Shown: positions 1-11,936 of the stretch, in pieces
Numbering within the stretch: the stretch's first letter is position 1
How the letters are laid out: each line of letters opens with the position of its first letter
Assembly: GCF_003286085.1 (NCBI RefSeq)
Contig: NW_020825345.1
Location: 992,001 to 1,056,000, forward strand
DNA length: 64,000 nt
Direction of reading: 5' to 3'
DNA from: Drosophila persimilis
Taxonomy: Eukaryota; Arthropoda; Insecta; Diptera; Drosophilidae
The notes under the pieces: generated by a model
Databases searched by the model: none
What the model saw: only the letters and a program-made list of their open reading frames with translations
What the model was told of the DNA's origin: nothing
Position numbers and translations under genes: made by a program

Positions 1-1063
1 ATTCGGTTTGGGCCACAAGAAAACTGAAGTCTCTCCGACTATAAGCCACCCAAAACTCGTATCATTTGGGACCATGAAATCCATGGGTATCCTTAGAAAG
101 TGCCCACCACATGGCCATTAGGAAATGCCAATCAACTGGAACGGCATTCCTCCTCACTCGCATGCACGCACACAAGCCCACGGGGCGTATGGGCAATTTT
201 CCAGAAAATAGGCGGAAAAAGTGGACGCTGGAGGCAGCGGCCGCAAGGGGGAGTGTCTGGTAAGTTGACTTTAATTAAAATGACAGACCATTAGAAAACT
301 CTTTTGCCCAGATGAACATTTTTATGACTTGATTTGGAGCAATTGGAAATTGGAAATTGCAATTGGGCAAACGTGCGGTTAGCATGGGGTTGTGTGGTGG
401 GGGGGGGGCAGTGGCAGCAGCAGCAGCAGCAGTTGCATTTCCATTTCCTTTCTTGAAAACTGATCATTAAAAATGCACAAAGCAAGAAAAGTCAGTGAAA
501 TCTTTTCCCACTGCTGCTGCTGCTGCTGTTGCCGCTGCTGGTGCTGGTGCTGCAGTCTTGCGGTTTCTGTGGTGCTGCTGCTCAGAATTGTTCCACCTGA
601 CGCTTTCTACGATAGATTGAATAATGCCACAGATTCATTAGGGCCTTGCCGCCCATTCCTGATCTATGGGTACCCCTCTCTGGGGTCATGCATTAATTGA
701 TTTGTTTCGTAACCGAAATTAGGTAATGCCAGCCCAAAGAAGAAGAGAAGAAAACATTTAAACGCTTAAATCTTCTTCGACTGCTGGACTTCCGACAGGT
801 GGCGACTGTGGCTGGTGCAGGGGGCAGGGACAGGGGCATGGGGCATACGTGAAAGTTCATAAACGAAAGCAAAACGTAAACTAAACATTTGGTTCGTATC
901 GCTCATTGTCATTAAACAAAATGAAGCAGAACCGCGTCCGAGCCATGAAAGGCTTTGAACGCGTCCAAAAAGGGTGGAGAAAAGCGAGGAGAAGCCGCAA
1001 CAGCAACAGCAACAACAGCAGCAGCAGCAGCAGGAGGGGGTGCCACACGCACAGACCGCGTGA

Positions 1064-1100
<37 letters not shown>

Positions 1101-4100
1101 CACTAGCACAATGATCATTAAATGCCAAAAAATAGAAAATCACCAAGAAGGAAAAGCTAGTTCTTTCCAGGCGACTATAATGATACTCTCGCAAGCCAAT
1201 CGTTGATATTGATAGATGATAGATATTGTAGATTGTATGTAGTAAAAATTCGTTTTCTCGAAGTCATTGTGATCCAATCCAGGCTACTTCTTCTTGTCCT
1301 TCACCTACAGCCAAAACAAAGAACTGTGCAAGGGTGAAGCTGGATACATAAGATCAGTAATATAAGGTCGATAGTGCTTCTTTTATTCATTGCCAACAGC
1401 ATCTTCAAGTACTAATACCCTAATACCCTATGTACGAAGGGCATCGGAAACACACTCACTCACATGATGCGAGTAAATGAATGAGTGAGTGAGTGAATGA
1501 ATGAATGAATGAATACCAGGTCTAGAGTCAAATTATAGCAAAAGCAAAACTAAAACTTTAATGTTTCGAATGCTACGTTTCATTTCGTTTCGTTTCTCGT
1601 TTCTCATTTCTCCCCATGGATATATACTGCGTGCGTGTGTGTCTGTGTGTGCCTGTGTGCGTGTGTATCTATGGGTCTGTGTATATTAAAAGTGAAAACA
1701 TGTAAAGAGTCATTCATTGGCAGCAGCAGCAAAAACCCTTTAAAGCCAAATTGGCATACAAATTGCGTATACGTAATTTTAATTGATCATTTAAGCGATT
1801 CAGTTTCTTGATGCCGGCTTTATGTAAGCATTTCTTTTTTTTTTTTTTGTCTACAATCTCACGATATTGGCATTATGTTAATTTTAGAAGGATTAATGAA
1901 GCCCTTGCCAGACGATGGATGCTGGGGTAAAAGTTTGGCAGTCATCACTCATCATCCACCACGCATCTTTCACATGGGAGATGGCCAGAGTCAATCCGAG
2001 CTAAAGAGCTACCCTATTGGGGTTACCCAATCGTTTTCTATGCGTCTTAATGCGAAACAGTAGCTTTCTGCGCGGTGTATGGTCGTTTTTGATGAATAGT
2101 AGCCCTCGATTCTAATAATTCCTCAGCTATAAATCGTTTAGCCTTTATAATGTCCATTTCCCCCTCAATGAGCTTCACACCTTTGACATACCTAAGATTC
2201 CCACACCTAAGACCAGAATCTTTTGTGCAAGTAAAGTCTTGAAGTAGAGCAAGTATCTTTGATGTTAATTTCTCCTTTAAGAGCACTTCACTTCCTTTTC
2301 ATTCAGCTCCATTCAGAGCTCAGCTTCCTCCTCCTCTGGGGGGCTGCTCCACACTTGAAGCCAAGAAGCCAGTGAAAGTGTCTAAAGACGCATTCAATTT
2401 CGAATAATTTCGCTATCAATTAATAAAACTCGAATTCGCATTGGCCATCACATTCGTGCATGAATGAGCCAAACGAATAAACGGGTAACAAATGAATGGC
2501 CAAGATCCAAGAGCTCTTTCCTGCCTTGTGGCCTGTGGCTTGTGGTGTCTGCTCTACTGGGGAAAGATTAATTGCTGCAGCGCTGAGGGGGCATCATTAG
2601 CACATCATTACTGTCCCACAGCTCCACCGAAAACTGTAATGATTATATTGGGATTCGAATATTCGAATGGGAATTTGAATGAAGTTTGGCCCGTTTTTTT
2701 TTTTGCAAGTGGAAATACAGAAAAAACGACTCACAAATATCGCGAAAGCGAAGGTTCCCTGCTTTCAAAATGTTGCCAAAGCCAGAGCCAGAGCCAGTGC
2801 CAGTACCAGAGCCTGGCAGCAATCGTGGGCAGACCAGATCCCATCAACGGCTACCTACCATCCCGCAGCAGATCTCATGCTGCGTAAGCGTTTTAGCGCC
2901 CAAAGATGAAAGTGCTCAGTGCTCAAGACACCATCTTCATCTCCATCTGTCGACTCTTTGGATGCTTCTTAGTGGCATTTCACCGTGGCATGATGCTCAA
3001 CTATTTCTGGGCACCGCAATGTGAATAATAATGGAAACGAAACGAAAAGCGTGTAAAACTTTGCGCAAACACACAAAAATCAATTGGAAATTTTACTTTC
3101 GACGACAAAAAGATTCAAGATCCGACATCCGAGACGGAGACGGAGACGGAGACAGGGACGGAGGCTGGGACGGAGACTGGGACGGAGACTGGGATTGAGG
3201 CGGAAGATGGCGATGAGTCTTTGCAATGTCGGACTATTTTCACTGTCCTATGGGTATGGCTGGCAGCCATCAGCATCAGCGGACTGTAATTAAATTTCTT
3301 TTCATTTTGATTTTCACCCTCTCAAAGGCACAAGTCATCCCAGAGACCCATGAAGGGTTTAACCAAAGACTTCAGACCCGTCATAGTATCAGCAATGAAT
3401 TTGGCATTTGGCAAAGAGTTTTGGCAAGGGATCCAACCAGAAACCAGAAACCATCAACCAGAAACAGAGAAAAGTAAGAAACTTATTTTGTTTATAGCTT
3501 CGAAATGGATAGCTCCTTCATGCGGAAAAGAAATGGGGAAATAATTATCCGAATCGAAATCTTTGGCTAAAAATAGACGGGATGCTCGAACGAGTTGAAG
3601 AAGTTGTTCTCTAGCTACCAAGAACGTGGAATAGCCAGCCGCATTCCTTGTTGGCTGACGCTGCTGTCTCCTGCTCATTGTCCTGCCTCGGGGTACAGGA
3701 TCCCCATCTCTATTCGTATTCGTATTCGCTGTTGCTTTCAACATTTCCGCTGCAGCGTTCAGTGTTCAGCGTGCAACTTCAATTACTTTCGAGTCGCTGC
3801 GAATTTGCATATAAGCAGATGGAACACATGAATTAATATTTGGCTATTGGCCATATTTAGCTGACACAACAATAGACCGCACAGAGCCCATGTCTATGTC
3901 TATGCTTATGTCTATGTCTATGTCTGGGCCCCCGGCCTCTAACCATGTGAAAGCCCGGCATGTGGCAGAGCGGCATGTGAGCGCATTAATGATTTCTCAC
4001 ATGCTGTACGAGTATGTACATATCTCCAGTAGGAATGGAACTCGAAATGGGATACAGAGCTCTGAAGATGGCGATGCAGATGGAGATGGAGATGAAGACG

Positions 4101-7100
4101 GAGCTGTGCGTAGGCTCTGGGCTTGGCTCTGCCTTTGCCTTTGCCTTTGCGCTTGCGTTTGCCTTTGGATCTGGTCTGGTCGATACATTGACCCAGTGGA
4201 AAATTGGTATGCAGTATGTACTGCCATTTGCAAATGCCTTGGCTTTCGTTTTAGTGTTGCATTTTATTTTGAAAGCCATTTGCTAGCCTTATGCCCGAGA
4301 GTCATTGGCAAGGTTTCCTTTCCTCTTAGTTTCCGTCGACTCCCGGCTGGGTTCGATTGACAACATTGACGCCTTTCACCGATGAACAATGCTCTCGCGA
4401 CGCATCGACTCGACAGCGAACAAGTCAAATTAAAAACCAATCAAACCGATAGGAAGTCGGTGTCTGTGGAGTGATGATGCCTCGGTAGCCCACATCATGG
4501 GAGCGCACAAATCTGGCTATTTGTGGACCGACTTAGCATAAATTTGCATAAGCAGTAAAGTCCGAGACATAACTGTAAACATAATCAAACGAGCGCTTGA
4601 TAAATAACTCCAAACACAAACCAAAAAGAGCAGGCAGGCCACCAGATCGAAGAGTGATACGGAGAGGGCACACAGATGGGTCAGGGATTTCATTTTCATG
4701 CATTCTAAAAGACATTTGCATTAGAGCTGTCTGTCGATGGAGCTGTGGAGCAAGGCGAGAAATGAAATATATGCCATACCAGATCGGCAATGCGATTAAG
4801 ATATCAACTGCTGTCCCACTGACTCTTCAGCGCCGAAAGAATGCCGTTCAAGAAAGAAAGATGAGAGGCGGGCAGAAAGCTTTGGAGTGGTGGCCTACAG
4901 ATGGGGGTCTAGAGATGGTAAGATCCAAGTTGGTTACTCATTCTCTAATTGGAAGCAGCTGCATCTAGTAGAATGAGAAACTGAATCAGAAGAGATTGTA
5001 ATGACGGGAGCAGAACAAGCACAGACAGAGCCGCTTCTGCAGATAGGTTGCAGTTGATCTTCTGGAGATCCTAGTTCTAATAGAACAATTCTCAAATAGT
5101 GTACTCCAATCTGCTGGTAAGTTTCGCAGATCTACACTCTTCCCTCTTTAGCAGATATCCCCTGCCAACGTGGCTGATTACCTGAGATCGCGTCTGATCT
5201 ATTGGTGCTACCGCACGCTGCCATCTCTAGCTCCATTGAAATGGAAACTGGCCAGCAGACTGACCAACTGACTGACCAACTGACTGACTGACAGGCACAC
5301 CTCTCGTCTTTAGAAATGGCGCACAAAAGATACATATGTATGTCTGCTTGTCGCTGATGCTGTTGTATGAGTAGATGTATCTGCTGTCCAGCATGTGAGT
5401 TCGTTCGTTCGACGAAATTGACTTTCTCCATTCAATATAATTAATAGTAATATTTTCGATGCTTTGGCTGCACACGCCTTCAGAATGGTAACTATGTATC
5501 TCGGGAGCTGGGCTGAGCTGCTGCTTTATTTATTGCCACAGATGGAATGTCGACAGGAAGTAATTTGTTATTGGAGAGGTATTAGCTCTCAACAAAAAAC
5601 GCAATGTTAAAAAACACTTGTGTTGCACGTGCACCGCATTGCCATGCCACCTACATTCATATGTGCCCCTTCTCTCTCTCTCCTTCGGAAATTTGCACCG
5701 CGCCATGGGGCGTATGTGTAACACAAGTGAAAAGTCAAACATTCCAGCCACTCACTCTCTATGGAGTGGGAGCGGGAGTGGGTTTGTTGGCCACAAAATG
5801 CTGAAATTTATGGCTCTGCTCCATCGGCTTCTACATCTGTCTCTCCATTATTTGAGATATTCCACATCTTCGACATATTGTTTTTTATGCAAATTGTCTT
5901 CTCACTTTCAAAATGAGTCTGAAACATATTTAGCTGATATTTTAGGATGGCTTCTGCGGCTTTTACTTTTCTTTTGGCTTTCGTTAACATTTCGCCTGGC
6001 CTGGCTGAAATTAAAAGTAGTTTAGTTTGCTTGTCAGACGCGCTTCGCTTCGCTTCGCTTCTGTTTTTCGTTTACATAACGACAAAAACGACACAAAATT
6101 AGTTTAAACAAAGCTAGCCAACTATCAAATATGGCAAACCAGGCACGCACTCGCACTCGGACTCGCACTCCAGTCCCCATCTCCATGCCTCTCCATGTGA
6201 ATGTGAGCCATGCCATGCCATGCCATGAATGATGTGCATTGGCAAGTCCAAGTGGCAGTTGGCGACCATTTCACGTTCATTGACATGGCTAATGGCACGA
6301 AGGGCTGAAACAGTTCCACTGCCAGCAGACATGGCCACGTCTGCATGGCGTTTAAATTGAAGTTTCGCCGGCACGCGTTTGTTTTACCTTAAAAATGGTT
6401 GGGTTGGGTTGGGTTTGATTGTACTTATGTTATTTAATGCATTGGCATGCACAAATTAAGACTCGTTATAATTGGGGGGGGTTATATAACCACACACACA
6501 CACGAACATTCATACATATGTATGTATGTACACTTATCTAATTCCGAGCCAGAAAGAAAGCGGCACATGACGGACTGACTGACCCCCGACCAATTAGACA
6601 AGTTTTTCCAGCCAGTTTTCTGTTGTCAAATTAGGGGCCTTCAATGCTCAGGAGATCTCTTTCGTGTTGATGTCGCCGCCATTGATCTTCCAGCGGGTTG
6701 ATTCAAAAAATGGTAATGTTTAACGGAGACTTCCATGGGCAGGGCAGGGCAGGGTCCATTTGATAAGCAAATAAATATACATAGTTTTAGTTTAGTCACG
6801 GGTGGCCGGTCGTACGACGACCCTCTGCGAAAGAACAGAAATCGTGCGGAGAAATATGTCGAGCAGTCAAATCTTGCCACCAGCAGCACACTTTCGCACA
6901 TAAAAAGTGAACACGACCTCGAATCGCAAATTTTTTATTTGCATATTAAAATCCGGCAAAAACAAGAGCTCGACTAACATTTCACTTTTGGCGCAGAGTG
7001 TGTTCATTTTTCTTTAACGTTGCATGGTCATAAAATGTGGGCCCACACTTCGGCCCGGGGTAAGTGCTGCAACAGGCATTGGTCAGATCGTAAAAACCGA

Positions 7101-7179
7101 GTTGCGCTAATTGCTTGCTTGAAAATTTAAATTTGTATTTCAAATAGTGGCGGCACTACACCTTAGGCCGCAGGAAGGT

Positions 7180-7296
7180 TGAGTGCTACGCAACTCAGCT
7201 TGAAAGCTCGTCACGACGAGCTTTTGCCAGGCAGCGGCAAAACTTTTTTGTATCTATCTTCGATAGGCGACAGGGGTTCCAGGCAGACCATGGAAC
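7180..7296. repeat. Cluster of five consecutive hairpin-forming inverted repeats
   Basis: Five short inverted repeats lie end to end: TGAGT/ACTCA (7180-7184, 7193-7197), a perfect 10-bp pair AAAGCTCGTC/GACGAGCTTT with a 2-nt spacer (7203-7212, 7215-7224), TTGCC/GGCAA (7224-7228, 7236-7240), CTATC/GATAG with a 3-nt loop (7254-7258, 7262-7266), and GTTCCA/TGGAAC (7276-7281, 7291-7296). A GA run follows. It could be a structured RNA, a protein-binding cruciform or chance. I recognise no RNA family. Confidence 0.45.
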
Positions 7297-7321
7297 GCAA
7301 AAGTGAGCGATAACGAAGAAA

Positions 7322-7343
7322 TAGAGAGAGAGAGAGAGAGAGA
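7322..7343. repeat. GA dinucleotide run
   Basis: About eleven GA units. GA runs bind GAGA factor and CLAMP and form the core of MSL recognition elements in Drosophila, so the run could be regulatory. Nothing else in the sequence shows a role. Confidence 0.6.
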
Positions 7344-8851
7344 AAGTGATCCTCTCTCGCTCGTTTGTGTGAGAGTTTGGTTTGCGCCTCATTGTATTTT
7401 TGTAAGTTTTATATCCTTTAAAACCAACGCAATTCGAACACAGCTGCGACTTGAGCGTCGTGCAAAAGACCCGAAAGAGAGCGAATACACCTTGTACCAC
7501 CTTGTATAATTTCATTCATGCCCCTTGCGCCGCTCTCTTTTTCTCTCTGCGATTAAACTGTCATCGACTTATAAAAAGCTTGTCTCCAATTTGCGTCTCT
7601 GCATTTCGTCGTGGCTAGATTTAATACAAGTCGTGTTCTTAATTCTTCTCCATCTAACCGTTCTAATTTCAATATTACGAAAGGTAAGCCGCTCATCCAT
7701 TCCAATTATTATATAAAATATGTGGTACCCAAATACAATTTTTTTTTGTGAGACATTGATTTGCCGCTTATCTATCTCCATTATTGTCATAATGCTGACT
7801 TGCAATTTATCCAATTGTAAAATAAATCATATCGTCCTGAATCGGTCAATTCTTACTCCGACATTGATATGTTAATTTGTGAGCTGCTTATGCGAAATAC
7901 TTTGCGACTGTTTAAGTTTATGCATAGCCTCTGTCCTCTGTCCTCTGGCTCCCCAATTGCCTATTTTCGTTGTGTGTCTGAACTTTCCCCAACAGACAAC
8001 CGCATACATATGCATAAAGAATCCGACACACATGCATATACACTCGTATGTACACACATATGCAGCACAGCAGCATTTTATATGCAATTTATCGTCTCTC
8101 TCAGCCGGTTTGGGGCCAGACAGATAGAGAAAGAGAGATACCGACCGGCTGGATTCTTTGCTTTTCTAACCAGACAGACACGTAACCCATTTGAGAGCCA
8201 TCCATCCCACCTGTATCTCTACTCCAGGTGCAAAGTGTAATCTCGTATTTACATACTTCAATACCTTAGACCTTGTCATTTACACAAACATATCTATAGA
8301 TTGTTCGAGAACATCTAAAGGAGGGCTCGTATCGCAATAGTTGCCTTCTCATTGCCTTAATACTGTATATTTACCCAATGCCAAATCTTATCGGGAACGT
8401 GCTACTGATATATGCGTACAATTTTCGAACTGCACAGTCTGTTGGTGTGCTAGATGTGCCAGAAAAACGCTAGAGAAATTTAGTGAAAGCATAAACATAT
8501 TGGGCAGGCACCGCATTTCACCCATCTGTGGGCGTGGCCTGGGTGGCGTGATACTAGATCGCACCACCTGGCATGTTTATTTATTTCATCAAGATGCTAT
8601 CCGATCGCTTGAGCAGCGATTCAGCCGTAAATGGAAAACTTAGGTCGGCAATAAAGCCGAAAAAATCACGCAATTATGATTAGTTATACAATTGGCGACA
8701 TTCAAGATAGATAGATAAGGAACGCAGACCGCAGACAGACACAGATAATCAGGCAAGAACAGGCCTTCCAGCCGCGACATAAGCAGACTTTGGCGCGTTC
8801 ATTTCAAAATTCTCAAAGCTCTACGCACTCTCACCAAAAGGTCAGTATCGT

Positions 8852-8859
8852 TATCGATA
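8852..8859. promoter_or_regulatory. DRE (TATCGATA) upstream of Idh
   Basis: A perfect palindromic DRE octamer, the binding site of DREF and overlapping BEAF-32, lies about 970 bp upstream of the first Idh start codon. It fits a housekeeping promoter but is not tied to a mapped transcription start. Confidence 0.5.
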
Positions 8860-9134
8860 GCCAAGATTGAAATTTAAAGGGCGTGTTTCGTGCCACGCGC
8901 CTCACAAAACGCGTATTATCAGTTCGGCCATGAACTTAAAAACAATGCCTTCTACAAATCGGAATCGCAGGCTTATGGAAAAGTTTCCGAAGCTGATAAA
9001 AACTAACAGATAGTACCGGGAGAGAGAGACCACCCACAATTCAAAAGAGATTTGACAGAAGCAGCCGGCGATAACGATTACAATTCCTTGTATTCCTAGT
9101 TATATTCGACCGGAATTGTAGAACTTGAATTCGT

Positions 9135-9211
9135 CAGTATATTTACGGTATATTTTTTAAATGAGACGGTGTATTTTGGTACATTTTTGAGGGTCGAACG
9201 GTATATTTTAT
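9135..9211 (+). promoter_or_regulatory. Motif 6-like promoter module upstream of Idh (copy A)
   Basis: This approximately 77-bp stretch holds repeated GTATATTT units, a central TTTGAGGGTC and a closing CGGTATATTTTATC. The same order recurs at 21592, 54183 and, in part, 54631, each upstream of a different gene. GGTATATTT resembles Drosophila core-promoter motif 6. It is likely part of the Idh promoter, since it lies about 610 bp upstream of the mitochondrial-leader ATG. Confidence 0.55.
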
Positions 9212-9822
9212 CAAATGGTGTTTGTAATTAATCACAAATTATTATTTAAATCACAAAATTAAAATAAAACAAACGCAAAATTTAGTGATTTAAGCTATTT
9301 TACAGCACTTGTGTGTGTTCATAGCAAAAGTGGCCAAAATTCGGCGAAAAAAGCGCAAGTGTGATAAAGCTTTCGTGCCGCAGCCGTGTTGTTGTTTACT
9401 ATTTTGTTTTGTGTGTTTCACAAGTTGAATTTTGTTAATTAAAACGGCTGTTTACGGCACGTCCACGAGCTTGAAACAGTGAGAGCAGCTAATCAGAGTA
9501 GGGAACATTGAGTCTTATCTGCAGGGCAATCCAATATAGTCTGATTACGCCGATTGCGCAACAGTTGAAGCGTCCAGTCCCTCCGGCTGCAGTGGAGCAA
9601 TAGAACAAGCGACTAATCTAACGGAAAGCCCAAACAGTTATCAGTTACGGTTACATCGTCGCAGTCGCAGCGACCGCCTTTGTTCGGAGAAACTTTTTTC
9701 CAGTTTTTCCTGGACAGATTTGTGCCCCCCTCGTAGCTTTTAGTGCCAGATGCTAGTTGTGTTGGTGACAAATATTGTCTCGTTCCCAGTCGAACTTCGT
9801 CTATTATTTTCCGAATCGTAAA

Positions 9823-11469
9823 ATGTTTGCTATCCGCCGCACTGCCACACTGATGACGGCCCGCCGGCCGCCATTGATACGCGCCGTCTTCCAAGCAAAC
9901 TTCGCCAGCAGCGCCGTGGTAGGTTCTCTCTCTCTCTCTCTCTGATCCGACCATTCCATCCGGATCAAAGTTCACTTTGCCTCGAACGTTCATTTGTAAT
10001 CATTTACTACCCTACCCATATCCCCTGTGTATAGGTATCAAATCCCCAAAAGATTTTAATGGAAAAGGTCATCCGAGAAAACAGTGCAAGCGTTAGCGAG
10101 GTGATTTCCCCAGACACGCGTACAAAATATTTACACACTCATTTCAAATAGCTAATAAGTTCCTGTCCTTTTTATTGTTCCAAAATTCAAGACCTCTCTC
10201 GTTTGTCGTTCCGCACAGATGGCCCAAAAGATTCGTGCTGGACCCGTGGTGGATGTGCTCGGCGATGAGATGACCCGCATCATCTGGCAGTCAATCAAGG
10301 ACAAGCTGATCCTGCCCTTCCTGGACATCGAGCTGCACACATTTGATTTGGGCATTGAGTACCGCGACCAGACCGAGGACAAGGTCACCATCGACTGTGC
10401 CGAGGCCATCAAGAAGTACAATGTGGGCATCAAGTGCGCCACCATCACGCCCGACGAGAAGCGCGTGGAGGAGTTCAATCTGAAGAAGATGTGGAAGTCC
10501 CCCAACGGTACCATCCGCAACATTCTCGGAGGAACCGTCTTCCGCGAGGCCATCATCTGCAAGAATGTGCCTCGCCTGGTCTCTGGCTGGCAGAAGCCTA
10601 TCGTGATCGGTCGCCACGCCCACGCCGATCAGTACAAGGCTGTCGATTATGTGGTTCCCGGACCCGGCAAGCTCACCCTCACCTGGAAAGGCAACGACGG
10701 CCAGGTCATCGATGAGGTTATCAACGACTTCAAGGGTCCCGGCGTCGCCCTCGGCATGTTCAACACTGACGATTCCATCGTGGACTTTGCCCACGCCTCG
10801 TTCAAGTTTGCGCTGGACCGCAAGCTGCCGCTTTACATGAGCACCAAGAACACCATCCTAAAGAAGTACGACGGTCGCTTCAAGGACATCTTCGAGGACA
10901 TTTACAACAAAGAGTACAAGAAGCAGTACGAAGCCGCCGGCATCTGGTATGAGCACCGTCTCATCGACGACATGGTCGCCTATGCCATGAAATCCGAGGG
11001 CGGCTTCGTGTGGGCCTGCAAGAACTACGACGGTGATGTGCAGTCCGATTCCGTTGCCCAGGGCTACGGTTCTCTGGGTCTGATGACCTCCGTGCTGCTC
11101 TGCCCCGATGGCAAGACCGTCGAGGCCGAAGCCGCTCACGGAACAGTGACCCGTCACTTCCGCTTCTACCAGCAGGGCAAGGAGACCTCCACCAATCCCA
11201 TTGCCTCGATCTTCGCCTGGACCCGTGGCCTGCTCCATCGCGCCAAGCTCGACGACAACGTGCCACTGCAGCAGTTCGCCGAGACTCTCGAGCAGGTGTG
11301 CATCGACACCATCGAGGGCGGTGCCATGACCAAGGATCTGGCCATCTGCATTAAGGGCAGCATTAGCGCCGTCGAGCGCAAGGACTACCAGGAGACCTTT
11401 GAGTTCATGGACACACTGGCCAAGAATCTGGAGGCTGCTCTCGCCAAGAGCGCCGCCGCTGCCAAGTGA
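9823..11469 (+). CDS. Idh: NADP-dependent isocitrate dehydrogenase, with mitochondrial and cytosolic forms
   Basis: It oxidises isocitrate to 2-oxoglutarate and makes NADPH. The main exon 10219-11469 encodes a complete 416-residue enzyme that aligns without gaps to the N-terminus of animal cytosolic IDH. It has the DEKR and FREAI substrate-binding segments, the IGRHA motif (arginine equivalent to human IDH1 R132) and the NYDGDVQSD metal/isocitrate signature. Upstream, 9823-9918 encodes 32 residues starting [17 protein letters not shown], rich in Arg, Ala and Thr with no acidic residue, which is a typical mitochondrial presequence. It ends at a GTAGGT donor in phase 0. A second phase-0 exon, 10035-10100, adds 22 codons and has its own ATG at 10059. 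The acceptor CACAG directly precedes the 10219 ATG. Predicted products are 416 (cytosolic), 430, 448 and 470 residues. The poly(A) signal is at 11682. The product is certain; exon use is inferred from splice signals. Confidence 0.95.
10035..10100 (+). other. In-frame 22-codon cassette exon of Idh
   Basis: It is bounded by a pyrimidine-rich TATAG acceptor and a GTGATT donor, 66 nt long, with phase-0 edges and no stop. Read through from the leader exon it gives VSNPQKIL then [14 protein letters not shown]. Read from its own ATG (10059) it gives a 14-residue N-terminal extension of the cytosolic form. That the frame stays open across both junctions argues for a real exon. Confidence 0.6.
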
Positions 11470-11681
11470 CTATCCAACCCAGAGCACAAGGCCTCGCACC
11501 TCTAAAGAAACCACTCAGCGTCGCCTCGTCCCTCGTACTCTATACACTTACTATATAAAAAATGTGCATGTCTTAGGTTTACTTTGCTGTGTCCTCGATG
11601 CACATTTCAATGTTCATTGTCTCTGCGAGACCTCATCCGCATTCAATATTCCCCGTAACGTCTAACGAAAAAGAAATTTCA

Positions 11682-11687
11682 AATAAA
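11682..11687 (+). terminator. Idh poly(A) signal AATAAA
   Basis: A canonical hexamer about 210 nt after the Idh stop codon and 250 nt before the next gene's ATG. Confidence 0.7.
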
Positions 11688-11936
11688 TGTATTTTTTTAC
11701 CGACACAAGAGCCCCGAGAGTCTCGCGAGAGGTCTTTAACCCGGCCCCTGTCCTAGTCACAGTTCCAGCCCAGCCACCCACACAGGGCTCGTTATGGTTA
11801 TGTAGCCCACTTGTTAGGCTTCTCAGTAGGTCCCAGTACCAGGCCTTATTGGATTTGGCAGCACACTGGCCCACAGTCTTGTGTCGGCACTTGGCCAGTC
11901 ATCATTGATACGGACGAGGAGCAGCACCATCGCGCG

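Larger units (their letters stand above)
1..9130. other. Non-coding stretch upstream of Idh
   Basis: I see no convincing protein or RNA gene here. Open frames are short and mostly due to CAG/CTG runs (about 410-435, 505-545, 1005-1100) or other low-complexity DNA. Notable contents are TGAG/AATG repeats near 1470-1513, a GAGACG-type repeat near 3135-3195, TGTCTA repeats near 3890-3930, ACTGACTGACCA repeats near 5255-5290, CGCTT repeats near 6040-6060, CCATG repeats near 6207-6230, a hairpin array at 7180-7296 and a GA run at 7322-7343. The last kilobase probably contains the Idh promoter region, with a DRE at 8852. The rest could be introns or regulatory DNA of a gene outside the window. Confidence 0.6.

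Noticed and set aside
766-1194. Frames with poly-Cys, poly-Leu or poly-Gln
   Set aside because: They come only from CAG/CTG repeats, and all six frames are equally open there.
2047-2286. 79-codon minus-strand frame with helix-like composition
   Set aside because: No family resemblance, no splice context and no neighbouring coding exons.
8341-8643. 100-codon plus-strand frame upstream of Idh
   Set aside because: Composition and codon use look random, with no domain; more likely promoter-proximal non-coding DNA.
10291-10794. 167-codon minus-strand open frame inside Idh
   Set aside because: It lies antisense to a strongly conserved, GC3-rich coding exon, where such shadow frames are common; no start or splice support.
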